Part shown: positions 1-11,061 of the stretch, one piece after another
Position numbering within the stretch: position 1 is the stretch's first letter
Layout: each line of letters begins with the position of its first letter
Origin: Amphiura filiformis
Taxonomy: Eukaryota; Echinodermata; Ophiuroidea; Amphilepidida; Amphiuridae
Direction: 5' to 3'
Length of the DNA: 64,000 bases
Assembly (NCBI RefSeq): GCF_039555335.1
Contig: NC_092635.1
Location: 55,898,258-55,962,257 of the forward strand
Program-made: the position numbers and the translations under genes
The notes under the pieces: generated by a model
The model's input: only the letters and a program-made list of their open reading frames with translations
Databases searched by the model: none
Told to the model about the DNA's origin: nothing

Positions 1-419
1 AATTAGGTAGGCCCCCTATTCATTTTAAGTTTCTTACTTTTGAGGGCCCCTCAGACACCCCCTGCGTCGCGATGCCCGCTTCACGGCCATTTTTTACTGT
101 CAGCAGAGTCTTAGCCAGAAATCAGAAACCACCCGTCCAAGCAGACACTAAAATTTGACCCTCAAATATAAAACAACTTGTCTATACCCATGGAAGGGTC
201 ACTAGGGTCAAATATGTCCTGATTTGGCCTTTACATGTCACTCTGAATTAGTCTCAAGTTCATATAACCTTAAAATCATCTGTTTTAGAGCTATCACATC
301 TGTAAAATCCATTAAATCCACCCGTCTAAAATTAGATTAGGCCGTCTTAAAGACGGGTGGACGCATGGCTAGCTACATGTAAGACCTTGACTGTCAGTGT
401 GCCCCCCGCTTTCAAAAAT

Positions 420-595
420 GCCCTTGCAAGTGACTTGTGACAAATTGTGACTTACTTGTGACTTGACTTGTGATTTGATGACTTGTGACTTGACTTGACT
501 TGCAACTTTTTCAAAATGATTTGACTTACTTGGGACTTGGACAAAAGGACTTGTGATTTGGACTTGACTTGCAAAAAATGACTTGTTGACATCTC
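420..595. repeat. Degenerate GACTTGTGACTTG minisatellite
   Basis: GACTTG and GACTTGTGA units recur imperfectly over about 175 bases. No coding content is seen. It resembles a decayed minisatellite. Confidence 0.6.
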
Positions 596-741
596 TGATA
601 AAAACCCATGTGCAAGCAAATTATTGACCGTACAATTTTCTTCTTCTAGAAGACTAGATAATTATTTTTAAAATCATAAAATAATTAACAAATAAAGGAA
701 TTTCCCGATACAAAAATCGCATATATAGTGAATTCGCTTAA

Positions 742-1068
742 AGGGGCATTTCGTGATCCACAGCCTCATCCCCCCACTTTTCTCAAAAAAAGTTGAGATT
801 TAAATATCGCTGGAATACTCTGGCTACATGTTTATGTACAAAATATTTCTTGCAGAAATAATTCGTTTAGCAAAGATATCGCGAAATTTGAACGTATTAC
901 AACGTATTGTCTATGCCCATAGTCTATGGAGCAGTGTAATACACATAATCATGCATAACTCGCAAACGCAAAATCGGAATCAACTGAAATTTTGGGAATA
1001 TGCTTTTTTCGTGGATATGTACTGAAAAATGTCATAAAAAGAGGATGCTAGGATCACAAAATACTCCT
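742..1068 (+). mobile_element. TTAA-flanked MITE, copy 1
   Basis: The element begins AGGGGCATTTCGTGATCC and ends with its imperfect reverse complement (GGATCACAAAATACTCCT). TTAA lies on both sides (738..741 and 1069..1072). Two more copies occur at 3631 and 4936. TTAA duplications are characteristic of piggyBac transposition, so this is inferred to be a non-autonomous piggyBac-type element. This copy lacks the central palindrome found in the other two. A 65-codon open frame over it is incidental. Confidence 0.85.
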
Positions 1069-3398
1069 TTAATTAGCAATTAATTAGCATAATCAAGATT
1101 AATACGTTAAACATCCTTATAGGGTTATTTCATGTAAACATTAAACTAACGTTAGCTAAAAAATACAATTTGACTTTTTTAATTTTTTTTAAATTAGTAA
1201 AATACTTCATTCGACAGAAAATTTTTGAATATTTAAATCCCGTTACTTCGTTACGTCCGCATCATATTCATCAGCTTCAAAATGAGGGGTAACTTGATAT
1301 GGCCGCGTGTCTTAAGTTGGGAACCTTTTGCGTGACACAGACAAAATTCCAGAAATTTACGCCTTTTTTGATTCAAACGTTTGCTTCGCAAAAACTAAAC
1401 ATCTCACCCTATTAAAAGTATACATATATTTGAAGCTTTTGCTCCAAGGAATTCAAAAATGACATTATTTTCTTGATAGGGGTAAGTGTTAAGAAGTTAC
1501 AAGTACAAATATCAGTGATTTTTCCATAAAAAAGTGTATGACTCGAAAAATGTGGTCCACTGATGAGATACATCCTAGAGTAAAATCTATGTCAGAATTG
1601 GATTATTCAAGGCAAGAGCATTCTAAATATGTATAGTTTTACAGGTATCCCTATAAAGGTAATCGTGATACATGAGGATGAAAATTACCGTCATAAAATT
1701 TGCTGTAAAAATCGTCACATTGTTATTTCAGCATAATGTGTAGGAAAATCATGTCCAGAGTACTTTCTGGTTATACACACATGCTCTCTAAACATCAAAA
1801 ATACAAGTTATAAAACTATGAGCCTGTCTAACATGCTTTAATCCTCAGTTTTTACCCATCTTGGCTGTCCTAGCTGAATCAAAGCGCAGTCACAATAATG
1901 AACACAAAATGTCTTTATGGTCTGCATTTTGAAGAACACAATAATTTGCTTTTTTCTTGCTCTGTGAAAGGTCAATACCAACTTAATATTGTACAATATT
2001 TTGCTTTGGTACAATGGCTGGTCTTTCATCTACTTTCAAACACCCTTCTCTTGTAGTCACTTGATAATTATGAGTGAAATTCCATAGCCGTGGAATGGAT
2101 GCCTCTGCAAGACTGCAATTGACATTTTAATGTATGGTTATAGTCAGAATGAACAAAAGCTACTTCATTGACTGTAATAATGCCTTCTGATGCAACTTTT
2201 AAACAAGTGGTAATCATATGAATCACTTGATGGTTTAATGGCAATTACTGATCGTTGGCAATAAAGTTTGCCATTTCTTCACTTTCAATGACACTTTTTT
2301 GTTGGTGCTTTAGATGTACATGTAGAAGACTTGATCTTTGCTGGTGTCTGATTCTGCAAACCTTACAAGCATGAAAATCAGTTTATAAACATGCCATACA
2401 ATAACATGACAGCTCTCTGACATTCAGTTTTCCATCACAGTTAACAAATGCTACAGAACGGAGCTTAGGGTGTTTGGAACTGTTATGGGCCATTACTTTT
2501 AGTTCTTGTCAACTCTGCTCCTTGACCTAGATTGCGATAATTAAATTATCAGTTACATTTTAAACAATGTTGCATTTTATTTTTAATATTATTAATTGCT
2601 TAACAATAACAGCATAAATGAGAGGGAGTATAATGTTTGACCTGTAGGAAAACGTAGATTTTCAAAATACAATGTAGTTCATACAATTTCTAATGACCAG
2701 ACTCGATTTTGATCGCAAAATTATTTTAGCCTTTGTTAATTAACAACTCGTTAAGTGTCATTAATCTAATAATTTAGAACATTACAGGCTAACAATTTGT
2801 TTAATTCTTTATTAATTACTTGCTTCTAAAATACAGCATTAATGAGGGGTGGATATTTGACCTCTATCACAGTGGTTCAAACTCCCAACACAATTTCTGA
2901 ATGTCAGAGCTTTTGTCGCATCATCATTTTACTCTTAATTAGCAGCTCGTTAAGAGTGTCATTAATCTGTATAATTAAAGTAAAATTTATAAAATATTAC
3001 AGCAGAACTATTAATAAGTCCATTCAAATACATCTATTAACCACACAATATTAAATTACTAACAATTTCAAGTGGATCATAGTCAGTCCCTATAAAAATT
3101 CATTTTTCCCATAGAGATTACATTGTACCGTGTCCCAAGATCCGTGTCCGTGATCCTCCCACTTTGCACTTCGTTAACTTATTGGTCCGTAAAATTAATT
3201 AGCAATGTCGTATTACTTATCTTTTGGTATCATGTTCAAGCAGAATAAATTAGCTTTCAAATGAATGTAAACTTGAAGGATTATGATGCTGTCTTCATAG
3301 TTTAAAAGAGAAAAGTCGAAATTTTCAGTCAAAGTGTCACACCTCCCACTTTTCCAGGGTCCCAAGTCAAGACACACGGCCATATGTCTAGCACTATA

Positions 3399-4013
3399 GT
3401 GGGAATTCCAATTGAATGAACGCAGCTTTCAATAGCGTGACGAATTTTTGCGTACACTGCGCGATGTACGCCAGCATGTGCGACTGTGCGTGAGTAACGC
3501 GGAAGTGAATCCAACCATGCCAACGCACTTGTGATCGTGATTGGATAGCATTGTATCCAATGTCGTGCGTTCGCGTTGTAGTTTGAAATACGCAATATAC
3601 GATCGCAGTTGGATCGAGTGCAGCTGTTAAAGGGCATTTCGTGATCCACAGCCTAATCCCCCCACTTTTCCCAAATAAAGTTGAGATTTTTACACCACTG
3701 GATACCTCTGGCTACATAATGTTTATGTACCAAATATTTCTTGCAGATTAATTCGTTTAGCAAAAATATCGCCAAATTTGAATTTCGTTCTGGTGCACCA
3801 GAACGAAATTACAACACATTGTCTATGGAGCAGTGTAATACACATAAATCATGCATAACTCACAAACGCAAAATCGGAATCAACTGAAATTTTGGAAATA
3901 AGCTTTTTTCATGGATATCTACTGAAAAATGTCATCAAAAGAGGATGCTAGGATCCCCGCTAGGATCACGAAATACTCCTTTAAAAGCTGCGTTCATTCA
4001 ATTGGAATTCTCA
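3399..4013. mobile_element. Foldback/TIR element split by a nested MITE
   Basis: A roughly 29-base arm at 3401..3430, containing GAATTCCAATTGAATGAACG, is repeated inverted at 3984..4012. TATA flanks both ends (3395..3398 and 4014..4017), compatible with a TA-type target duplication. The original element was about 260 bases; TTAA MITE copy 2 later inserted into it close to its right arm. Confidence 0.7.
3631..3980 (+). mobile_element. TTAA-flanked MITE, copy 2
   Basis: Same family as the copies at 742 and 4936, with matching termini and TTAA at 3627..3630 and 3981..3984. It contains the central perfect palindrome built on TTCGTTCTGG and TGCACCAGAACGAA. It also has a short local duplication near the right end (GCTAGGATC occurs twice). 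It is nested inside an older inverted-repeat element. Confidence 0.85.
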
Positions 4014-4136
4014 TATATTTATGGGTGGCATCACTACAATCAGCAAAATTAATTAATATCATCATAATCATGATCACGACTTCACTTGATCTTGACAATA
4101 CTTGAAGTTGCAGTAAATTAAAATAAAATCTCTTAC

Positions 4137-4328
4137 CTGACTTTGACTTTGAGATGCTACTTCAAGCTGCGAAGCCTGACTTTGAGTCTGAGTTTGTGAT
4201 GGAAGGGTGAAATCCCCAACATTGAATTCGAACTCTGTGCCCTGAGTGTCCGCACCCAATAATTCTCCGTCCTCTGTATCGAGGAAAGTCAAGCTCTGCG
4301 AGCTTGGACCATAGGCATCTACACTCAT
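4137..4328 (-). CDS. UPF1: UPF1 RNA helicase, first coding exon
   Basis: The exon encodes 64 residues starting [20 protein letters not shown] and continuing through [12 protein letters not shown] and [11 protein letters not shown]. This closely matches the conserved N-terminus of metazoan UPF1, the superfamily 1 helicase that drives nonsense-mediated mRNA decay in the cytoplasm. It ends at a consensus donor (CAG|gtaaga, gt at 4135..4136) in phase 0. The ATG at 4326..4328 is chosen because it aligns with the family start; an in-frame non-ATG extension upstream (LEA) is ignored. The Cys/His domain and helicase core are outside the window to the left. The exon is rich in SQ and TQ pairs, possible PIKK (SMG1) target sites, which is known for the UPF1 termini; phosphorylation here is inferred. 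Confidence 0.93.
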
Positions 4329-4935
4329 TGCTTCAAGTTCCAAAGAGTTCTGTTAAAGTTACTTTTTCTAATTTTTTCATTTGATGTTCGCTTTGATGTT
4401 GATTAAACGTGTATTTCCGCAAAATCTCTGCGCAATCGTCCACGGAAATCGAACGAGGAATTTCCCGGAACACGCCACAGATCCCACGAATAACAAAAGG
4501 TCAAAGAAGGGTCATTTCTGGTTTCATTTGCCCAGTTTCTGAAACGTCACTGTAAAGGGGGTTTATTAAAATCATGAAGTTTAAACGTTATTATGGACTT
4601 AAAAATTATGATATGCAATGAAATTTGCTTACGATTACTTTAAATCTTATTTATTAATCTAAAACTTTAATAAAACTATATTTCATTGAAAAATTCACGC
4701 TCATGAACTGACGTTTACACAGGTTGGATTTTGATCAGCGGAAGAGGGCGCTACAACTTTTGCGAAGTTGGGAATTTTTCGTGGTGAATTTGGTATGCTA
4801 TTTTCTCTCTTTTGATGTAAACAAACGAGTTCTGTAAAGTGTAAATATGTATAAATTCTTGCTTGGAATAATAGTAATATTTACTTGATATTTTATACAA
4901 TTAGAGCGCCGTAAAAGTGGTAAGCTTAAGTTTAA

Positions 4936-5273
4936 AGGGGCATTTCGTGATCCACAGCCTCATCCCCCCACTTTTCTCAAAAAAAGTTGAGATTTTTATA
5001 TCACTGGAGTACTCTGGCTACATAATGTTTATGTACAAAATTTTTCTTGCAGATTAATTCGTTTAGCAAAGATATCGCGAAATTTGAATTTCGTTCTGGT
5101 GCACCAGAACGAAATTACAACGTATTGTCTATGGAGCAGTGTAATACACATAATCATGCATAACTCGCAAACGCCAAATCAGAATCAACTGAAATTTTGG
5201 GAATATGCTTTTTTCGTGGATATGTACTGAATAATGTCATAAAAAGAGGATGCTAGGATCACGAAATACTCCT
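4936..5273 (+). mobile_element. TTAA-flanked MITE, copy 3
   Basis: Third copy of the AGGGGCATTTCGTGATCC family, with TTAA at 4932..4935 and 5274..5277. It has the same central perfect 26-base palindrome as copy 2. It lies about 0.6 kb upstream of the UPF1 start codon, in or near the likely UPF1 promoter region. Confidence 0.87.
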
Positions 5274-6855
5274 TTAATGGTCATCATTCAGAATCATCAT
5301 GATGAATGATTCAATGAACATGCATGCATGACATTTCTACTTTTGGTAAATCAGGGGTGAGTAGCCAATAGTCATGTGCTTATAATGAAAGACAGAGATA
5401 AAAAAAGACTAGTTTGCATCTGACGTCATTTGACATTTGTCAATCAAACTCGAGCACGATTTACAAGTGTCATGATTATTTATCAGTTGCTAGGCCGGGC
5501 CGGGGGAACCCCGGGCAGGGAACTTAACAATATCGCGAATTGCCTGTCACGCATGATTGATCGCACACGGTGACGTGGGCCACAATACCCGTCATACTTC
5601 CATGCCGCTTGCCGCTACTGCAAGCGGCAAGACGTATGATTAACCAATGACAAGCTTTGATTGTCCGTTTGTCTGCAATGCGTGTGCGTCACGCTACTCG
5701 GCGACAAAAGTATGAAACAAGCATTGGTCGGACCTCATCTCTAACATAATAACTGACATAGGTCAATATCCTTCCCGACATGCTTTGTAGCCAAGTCCGT
5801 AGAAGATTATTATTCTTGAGATCCACACACTATGTACACATATACATTTGGCCACATTTTATTGTACGATAAATACGAATTTATTAAACATGGTTACAAA
5901 TATTCTCTAGCAAATCAGTTGTACGATCAAACTGGTAGGCATATTATAAATTCGGGATATTGAATATCTTCCTGACCTGCGCATGGTTAAAGACGATTCC
6001 TTACTAGCCACAGACCGTCCGCTGGAATTAGTTAGAATATGAACCATTCATTATAATGAACAAAATGGCTGTTGGTCTGACCTCATCTCTTCGCATCGAC
6101 TGACGTCATGACCTTACGGTCCCCGGCATTGCACTTATGAACTCGCATCCTCCTGCCCCGGGAGGCTCATCACTCACAATTTGCTTGAGAAGTCTAGCCA
6201 AGAATTTGCTCACCGATAGCTTCACATTCTAGGCTAGAAACCATTGCATTCAAAATCTATAAAGCAATGGAAGTTCAGAATTAAACACAGCCGACCACGA
6301 CAGGCTATAGCATCAAAAATGTTGCTAAAATTACACTTCAGCTAAATTTTACACTGTCCAAAATAGGCAAATCTTGCTCAAAAGATACAGTTGACTCATC
6401 GAAATAACTTTCATCCAAATTTCAACATGAACAGAATAAATAATGGTGAAAAAAATTGCACCGCTGTCCGACCGAAAACCATAGCAAAGGACTCTAGCAT
6501 CGAATGCGTAACTATCGTGTGCAAATTCGAAGTTAGAGTTCTCGAGTAACTCGCAATTAAAGCTGGTACAGGTATGTGCAGCAGTTCAAGGGTCCCTTTT
6601 TCAGGCTCTCCGGCTGTTCCTTAAGACTCACATTTGCATCATGCTCCAGTGCATTGAACATCATACTCTGACAATCAGGGGTAGTGCTAGGCTACATTTT
6701 GGGGTCCCGGACTCACCAAAATACAGTTGGGACCCCCTATTTTTAAATTTTCTGCGAGTTCAGGGGTTCCTGCAGGCTGCAGACCCCCAGCTTTTTAATC
6801 TAATGCTACTGCAGACATCATATCGCTCATCTTACTATAAATAGGCTAATGTTGT

Positions 6856-6893
6856 GTGTGTGTATGTATGTATGTATGTATGTATGTGGTTTA
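6856..6893. repeat. TGTG/TGTA microsatellite
   Basis: A short run of TGTG units followed by TATG/TGTA tetranucleotides. No other content. Confidence 0.85.
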
Positions 6894-7713
6894 TGTAAAA
6901 GGCTCCGTCAGTTTCGATCCAAATGTCGCCAAATTCATACGGGAGATCGAGGAATATACGGGAAATTGCCTCGACTTTATTTGGTCAAGAATTGGCTGCA
7001 AAAACAGTGAAAATATGGGTAAAAACGGGGGGTTTGTTATGAAAATCACTTACCAGCCTGCGCGTCACTGCAGCTGGCAGGCAGCGCGTCGGCGCGCGAG
7101 CGTAATGCGCACTACGCCAATGAGCGCGTAAACGGCGCAGAGCCACGCGAATTGCGAGCCAGAGACCAGTGGACATGATAATACAGAAAGAAGGAAAAAT
7201 AAATAAAAATTAAAGGACAAAAAGGTACATGGACGGGTCACGGGATTATGATAAAGATGAACACGTCCGCATACACGCTCTGAGAGGACGTATACGGGAA
7301 AAATATGTGTGTTGTATAAACAAAATGAAGCGGTAGACCTATACTATAAAGAAAAATGAAATTAAAATGACAAAAGAGGTACCGGTACGAGTAATTAGGC
7401 CAACAGGTTAAATTAACCAAATGAAACGGGAACGAAACAAAGAAGGAAAGAAACTAATCAGGAAATGTAAGAAAAAAAAGAAGCTATAATAATGATAACA
7501 GAATTAAATAAAAAACATGGAAACGGGAAATCACAAGCAGCAAATAAAAAATGAAGCTAAAAGAGAAATGTAACAAATAACAGATTTAGAAAAAAATGGG
7601 AACGGGTTTAAATAAATAAATAACATGAAAACGAAAAATCAAAATGTATCTTTTCGATGATTCTACCTGTCCAGTAATTCTTCCTGTTATAGTGAACGCT
7701 CCCATTTACTCAT

Positions 7714-7751
7714 CTAGCGGGGACCCACGCGAAGCGCGGGTATCCCGCTAG
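7714..7751. repeat. CTAGCGGGG hairpin, possible transposon terminus
   Basis: CTAGCGGGGACCC... and ...GGGTATCCCGCTAG form a GC-rich near-perfect hairpin of about 38 bases around CACGCGAAGCGCG. A stable hairpin ending in CTAG next to T is compatible with a Helitron-type 3' end, but the matching 5' end and Rep/helicase were not found. Confidence 0.4.
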
Positions 7752-8819
7752 TTCTACAAAATCCGGTGCCAATCCACTAAAAAAATAGAAAAAATAAAAG
7801 TTGTTCAAAAAGACCTGCTTTTTGTGTTTTTTAAAAGTAAATGTATCACTACTTTCAGATGTAAAAATTGCCAACACCACTTGCATATTTTTCTTTCAGG
7901 AAGTCATGATGTTTTTAACACTAAAACTCAATGTAATGTGAGCTACGTTACCGACTATAAAATGGGCTGTTTTTACTCAATCCAAGGTCATAAAAAGCAA
8001 ATTAAAGATCACTTGAGTGAAATGTAAAACAGATTTCACCATTTCATAGAAGTTTTGACGATGCGTAAATGAGTGTGTAACGTAGCTCACAGTAACGTAG
8101 TTCACTGGTTTTTAATGTTTATAATGTGATTTGCGAACATTAGAACGTTATGTCGGTTAATTCTACATGTAATATAAATGGGGTTCGACCACTGGTAGCT
8201 TTCACATATTATTAGGAAGTACATGTAATACAAGTGCATACTATAGAATCCTGGTAACGTAGCTCACCAATCTTAACATGGTCGGTCGAAATTTCAATGT
8301 TTACAACATTTCTATGCCAAAAATGCTACAGCATCACGATTTTTACTGTGAATTTTAAAAACCTATGAGTGTTTCCTTTCAAAAACCGCAAATTACATTG
8401 ATACCTCTGTTTTACTTCTTTCCAATAACGTGTGTTAAAAAGGGGTAACGTAGCTCACAGCGTTTTGGTGGAAAGTGCAATTTATTTTAGAATTACACAA
8501 AGACATTTTAATCACTAAAAAATAATGTTGATAAACAATATGATGGTGCGTTATCTAATTAAAAAACAACAAATATGTAAAGAAATCGCATTTATTCAAA
8601 GAAAATATTTAGGGTTAGATGTGACACTTAGCGATTTTTGAGCCTTTGCAAGGGTTAATCAGGCTGAAGAAAGCATTTAAAGTATGGAAAACTATATATA
8701 TCCGTGTAGATCTCGGTGAGTCGCCTACCAGAAAAAAAAAATTGACGCCCTAAATGCTCGACAAAGTTTTTGTGGACCAAAGAATGGAAAAAGGGCTATT
8801 GGCACCGGATTTTGTAGAA
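7752..8819. repeat. Segment with 22-bp inverted ends and repeated 14-mer
   Basis: A 22-base sequence containing TCTACAAAATCCGGTGCCAA at 7752..7773 is repeated exactly, inverted, at 8798..8819. Between the arms the 14-mer GTAACGTAGCTCAC occurs at 8077, 8254 and 8445, with one mismatch at 8092 and inverted at 7938. No coding frame is credible. It may be a non-autonomous transposon with subterminal binding sites. Confidence 0.5.
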
Positions 8820-10716
8820 TGAGCGATATGCTGCATTTGTGCAACTCTGACTCCCCAAACTCTTCTACGGACCCCTTACTTTCAGATTTTCTGCAAGTTC
8901 GGTGGTCCCTGCGGACTCTGGAGCGCTTTGTTCTAGCGCTCCCCCTGCTGACAATTTTAGCTCTTGAGCTCAAATTTGGAGAAAAAAAATGTTTAACTCC
9001 GACGAAATGTTGAAATATCAATTCATCAAGCCCCTATTTTGCCCTAAAATCAGCACATCCTGGCAAAATTTTAAGTTGAGTGCCCCCCCCCCCAGGGTAA
9101 AACTGGGCACCTTATTGTTAATTTTCCTTCAAACATACAAACCATTTTCTGCTATTCCTTTTCTCCAATCGGCACCAGATAAATCGACCTTCCTTTTATG
9201 CACTATTAACCAATCAAGGATCGTAGGGAATTTGATTGACAGTGACGTCAGACGCAAACTAGTCTTTTTATCTCTGTCTTAGTGTAAAATAGCAATATAA
9301 TGTTGCAAGGTTCCTTTTCATTTTATAAGTTAACCATCGCGGATATGCGCATGATGTCAGGCGTATGCATAGGAAGTTGTGGAAAATATGTGCTGGACGG
9401 TTAGCAGTATGCTGCTTTAAATTTATTATACTCAACTATCTGAACAAATGCTCATGAATGATGTGCTGATTGAATTCTGCAAACAATTCTGCACTCGCCT
9501 CGGTTTCTCAGATTGACGTGAGCGCCCTGTTAAATGAGTGACATACGCAGAGCTTTATCTTTTATATGTTCCCTTCCAGAGCACCACAGATTATTGGTCT
9601 GTTGTTATGATTCATGATTGTCAGCCGATTGAATCAGCCAATCAGAACCACACTTCCGTGTTTACGATGTGCACGCGCTTAAAATGTAAACAACTGCCGT
9701 TCTTCGCTGCCAGAAACTGTAAATGTTTCAGATTGCACTTCATGCTGGATTGATTGTTTCTGCCGCTGAGCACTAGCGGCGTGGCGCTCACATGACTCGT
9801 GTCGACACTTCATCATCACCATGCATACATATCGCTTGCCCTTTTCTACAAGTGGAGCGGTGCGCTGAGTGGCAGCAGCATGAGAAAGCGCTAGTCACTC
9901 CTGCAATTTGTGCAAGCAAGACAGTCTGTTATCATAATGATGTCTATGGACCTGAAGTCTTGCAGTGGTACATAGGGAATCGATGCCCTGACTGTACATT
10001 TAAGGAATCCATAAGTCAAGCATCAAGAAATACTTACCGTATCAGTTTTACCTCAGAGATGTTGTAGACCTTCTCTGCATACACAGTGTAGAGACATCAC
10101 AAGGAGAGTGACTGATCAATTTGATAAATCCAAATCATGAAAATAAAGCAATTTTGTAGAACAATATTTTGAAAGTAAATTACTCCCATGAAGATTGCAG
10201 GTTTTACCAACTCAGGGGATGTTGAACCCCAGGGTTGAACCCACCCAAAAGATGAGATCAATTATCTCAACATTCTGCACTGTTACATGCATCTGACAAA
10301 AACTCTTGGGTGCATAGTACCTGTATTATATAAAGCTGTGTTGCATTTTTATCCATCAAATGAGTAGCCAAATCGAGTATTTTAATGCAAAATTTACCAT
10401 GGTACAAAGTATGTGTTCAAATATTTCAATCATCACGACAAATCATAAACAAATCGTTTCTGACAGGTTTGATTGACAGGTGACCTGCAAGCAATTGACT
10501 TCAGTCTTTATCATAAACATAATGACATCTACATGTACTGACCTGAAGTCTTGCAGCGGTACATCCAATAATGTTTTAATAATAAATGATGATACTGAGT
10601 TACAGTTACTGGAACTACAGGTGACCTCAGATGCGAACTAGTATTTTTTAATTCATTCTCCGATTATATATTAAATTATGCTTTTATTCATATCAATTTT
10701 CAATTTTCTTCATCAG

Positions 10717-11061
10717 ATATTAAACAAGGCTTCAGATGCATCAGCTGTGAATACATTCCAACATATGCACTCCAAAGTCATCAGTGATGGCAAATTTTCC
10801 CAACAACAAGTACCACTACCCGTACATCCCAGCACATATGCTACAGCTGGCCTATCATCAGAAATATCAGCAGCTCCCTCACAATCCTGCTCCACAGGCT
10901 TGGATGGCCAGGTATCTTCAAGGAGGTCCATCCGCTGCCAGACAAACTGGTATTGATGGAAATGTTGGTAACCAACTACAGATGGTAGTGCCTAATATGG
11001 TCCTTGGGGGACAAGGGAGCAGAGGAAATGAGCCAGGACCAACTAGCAGAAAAAGACAAAG
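10717..11061 (+). CDS. TENT2: TENT2 coding exon 1 with 5' UTR part
   Basis: An acceptor (catcag) precedes 10717, so at least one upstream non-coding exon is expected. Translation probably starts at the ATG at 10787 (MANFPNNKYHYPYIPAHMLQ). The reading is rich in Q, P and Y, like the disordered N-terminus of GLD2 proteins. An ATG at about 10764 in another frame could act as an upstream ORF. The donor is AG|gtttgt, a weak site, leaving phase 2. Confidence 0.8.

Larger units (their letters stand above)
1..4136. other. Probable UPF1 intron 1 (partial), repeat-rich, no coding exon seen
   Basis: This stretch follows the donor of the first UPF1 coding exon on the minus strand, so it is inferred to be intron 1. 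I looked for the cysteine/histidine-rich region that follows the UPF1 N-terminus and saw none, so the intron must exceed 4.1 kb. It contains a CTTGACTTG-type short repeat, two TTAA-flanked foldback elements and an outer inverted-repeat element described separately. The remaining sequence is AT-rich and shows no recognisable gene. Confidence 0.5.
5386..9281. repeat. Long-range inverted repeat bounding 3.9 kb
   Basis: About 60 bases at 5386..5450 (GACAGAGATA, then GACTAGTTTGCATCTGACGT, then TCAATCAAA) recur inverted at 9231..9281. A related piece lies at about 10619..10655. The arms could be termini of one large decayed transposon or two copies of a small repeat in opposite orientation. No transposase frame is visible between them. 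Confidence 0.5.
5274..10716. other. Intergenic region between UPF1 and TENT2, repeat-rich
   Basis: No open frame here looks like a real protein. The promoters of both UPF1 (leftward) and TENT2 (rightward) should lie in 4.3..10.7 kb, but I cannot place them. The first recognised TENT2 exon begins with an acceptor at 10715..10716, so an upstream non-coding exon is expected here. The interval holds inverted repeats at 5386/9231, a hairpin at 7714, a short-motif cluster at 7938..8458 and a TGTA microsatellite. Confidence 0.5.

Noticed and set aside
828-1025. A 65-codon plus-strand open frame
   Set aside because: It lies wholly within a TTAA-flanked MITE and is not conserved among its three copies.
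3329-3649. A 106-codon minus-strand open frame inside UPF1 intron 1
   Set aside because: It covers an inverted-repeat element with no resemblance to UPF1's Cys/His region and no suitable splice sites.
10678-10956. Alternative frame over TENT2 exon 1 (92 codons)
   Set aside because: Frame 10787 joins exon 2 in phase and continues the protein; the other frame stops before the donor.
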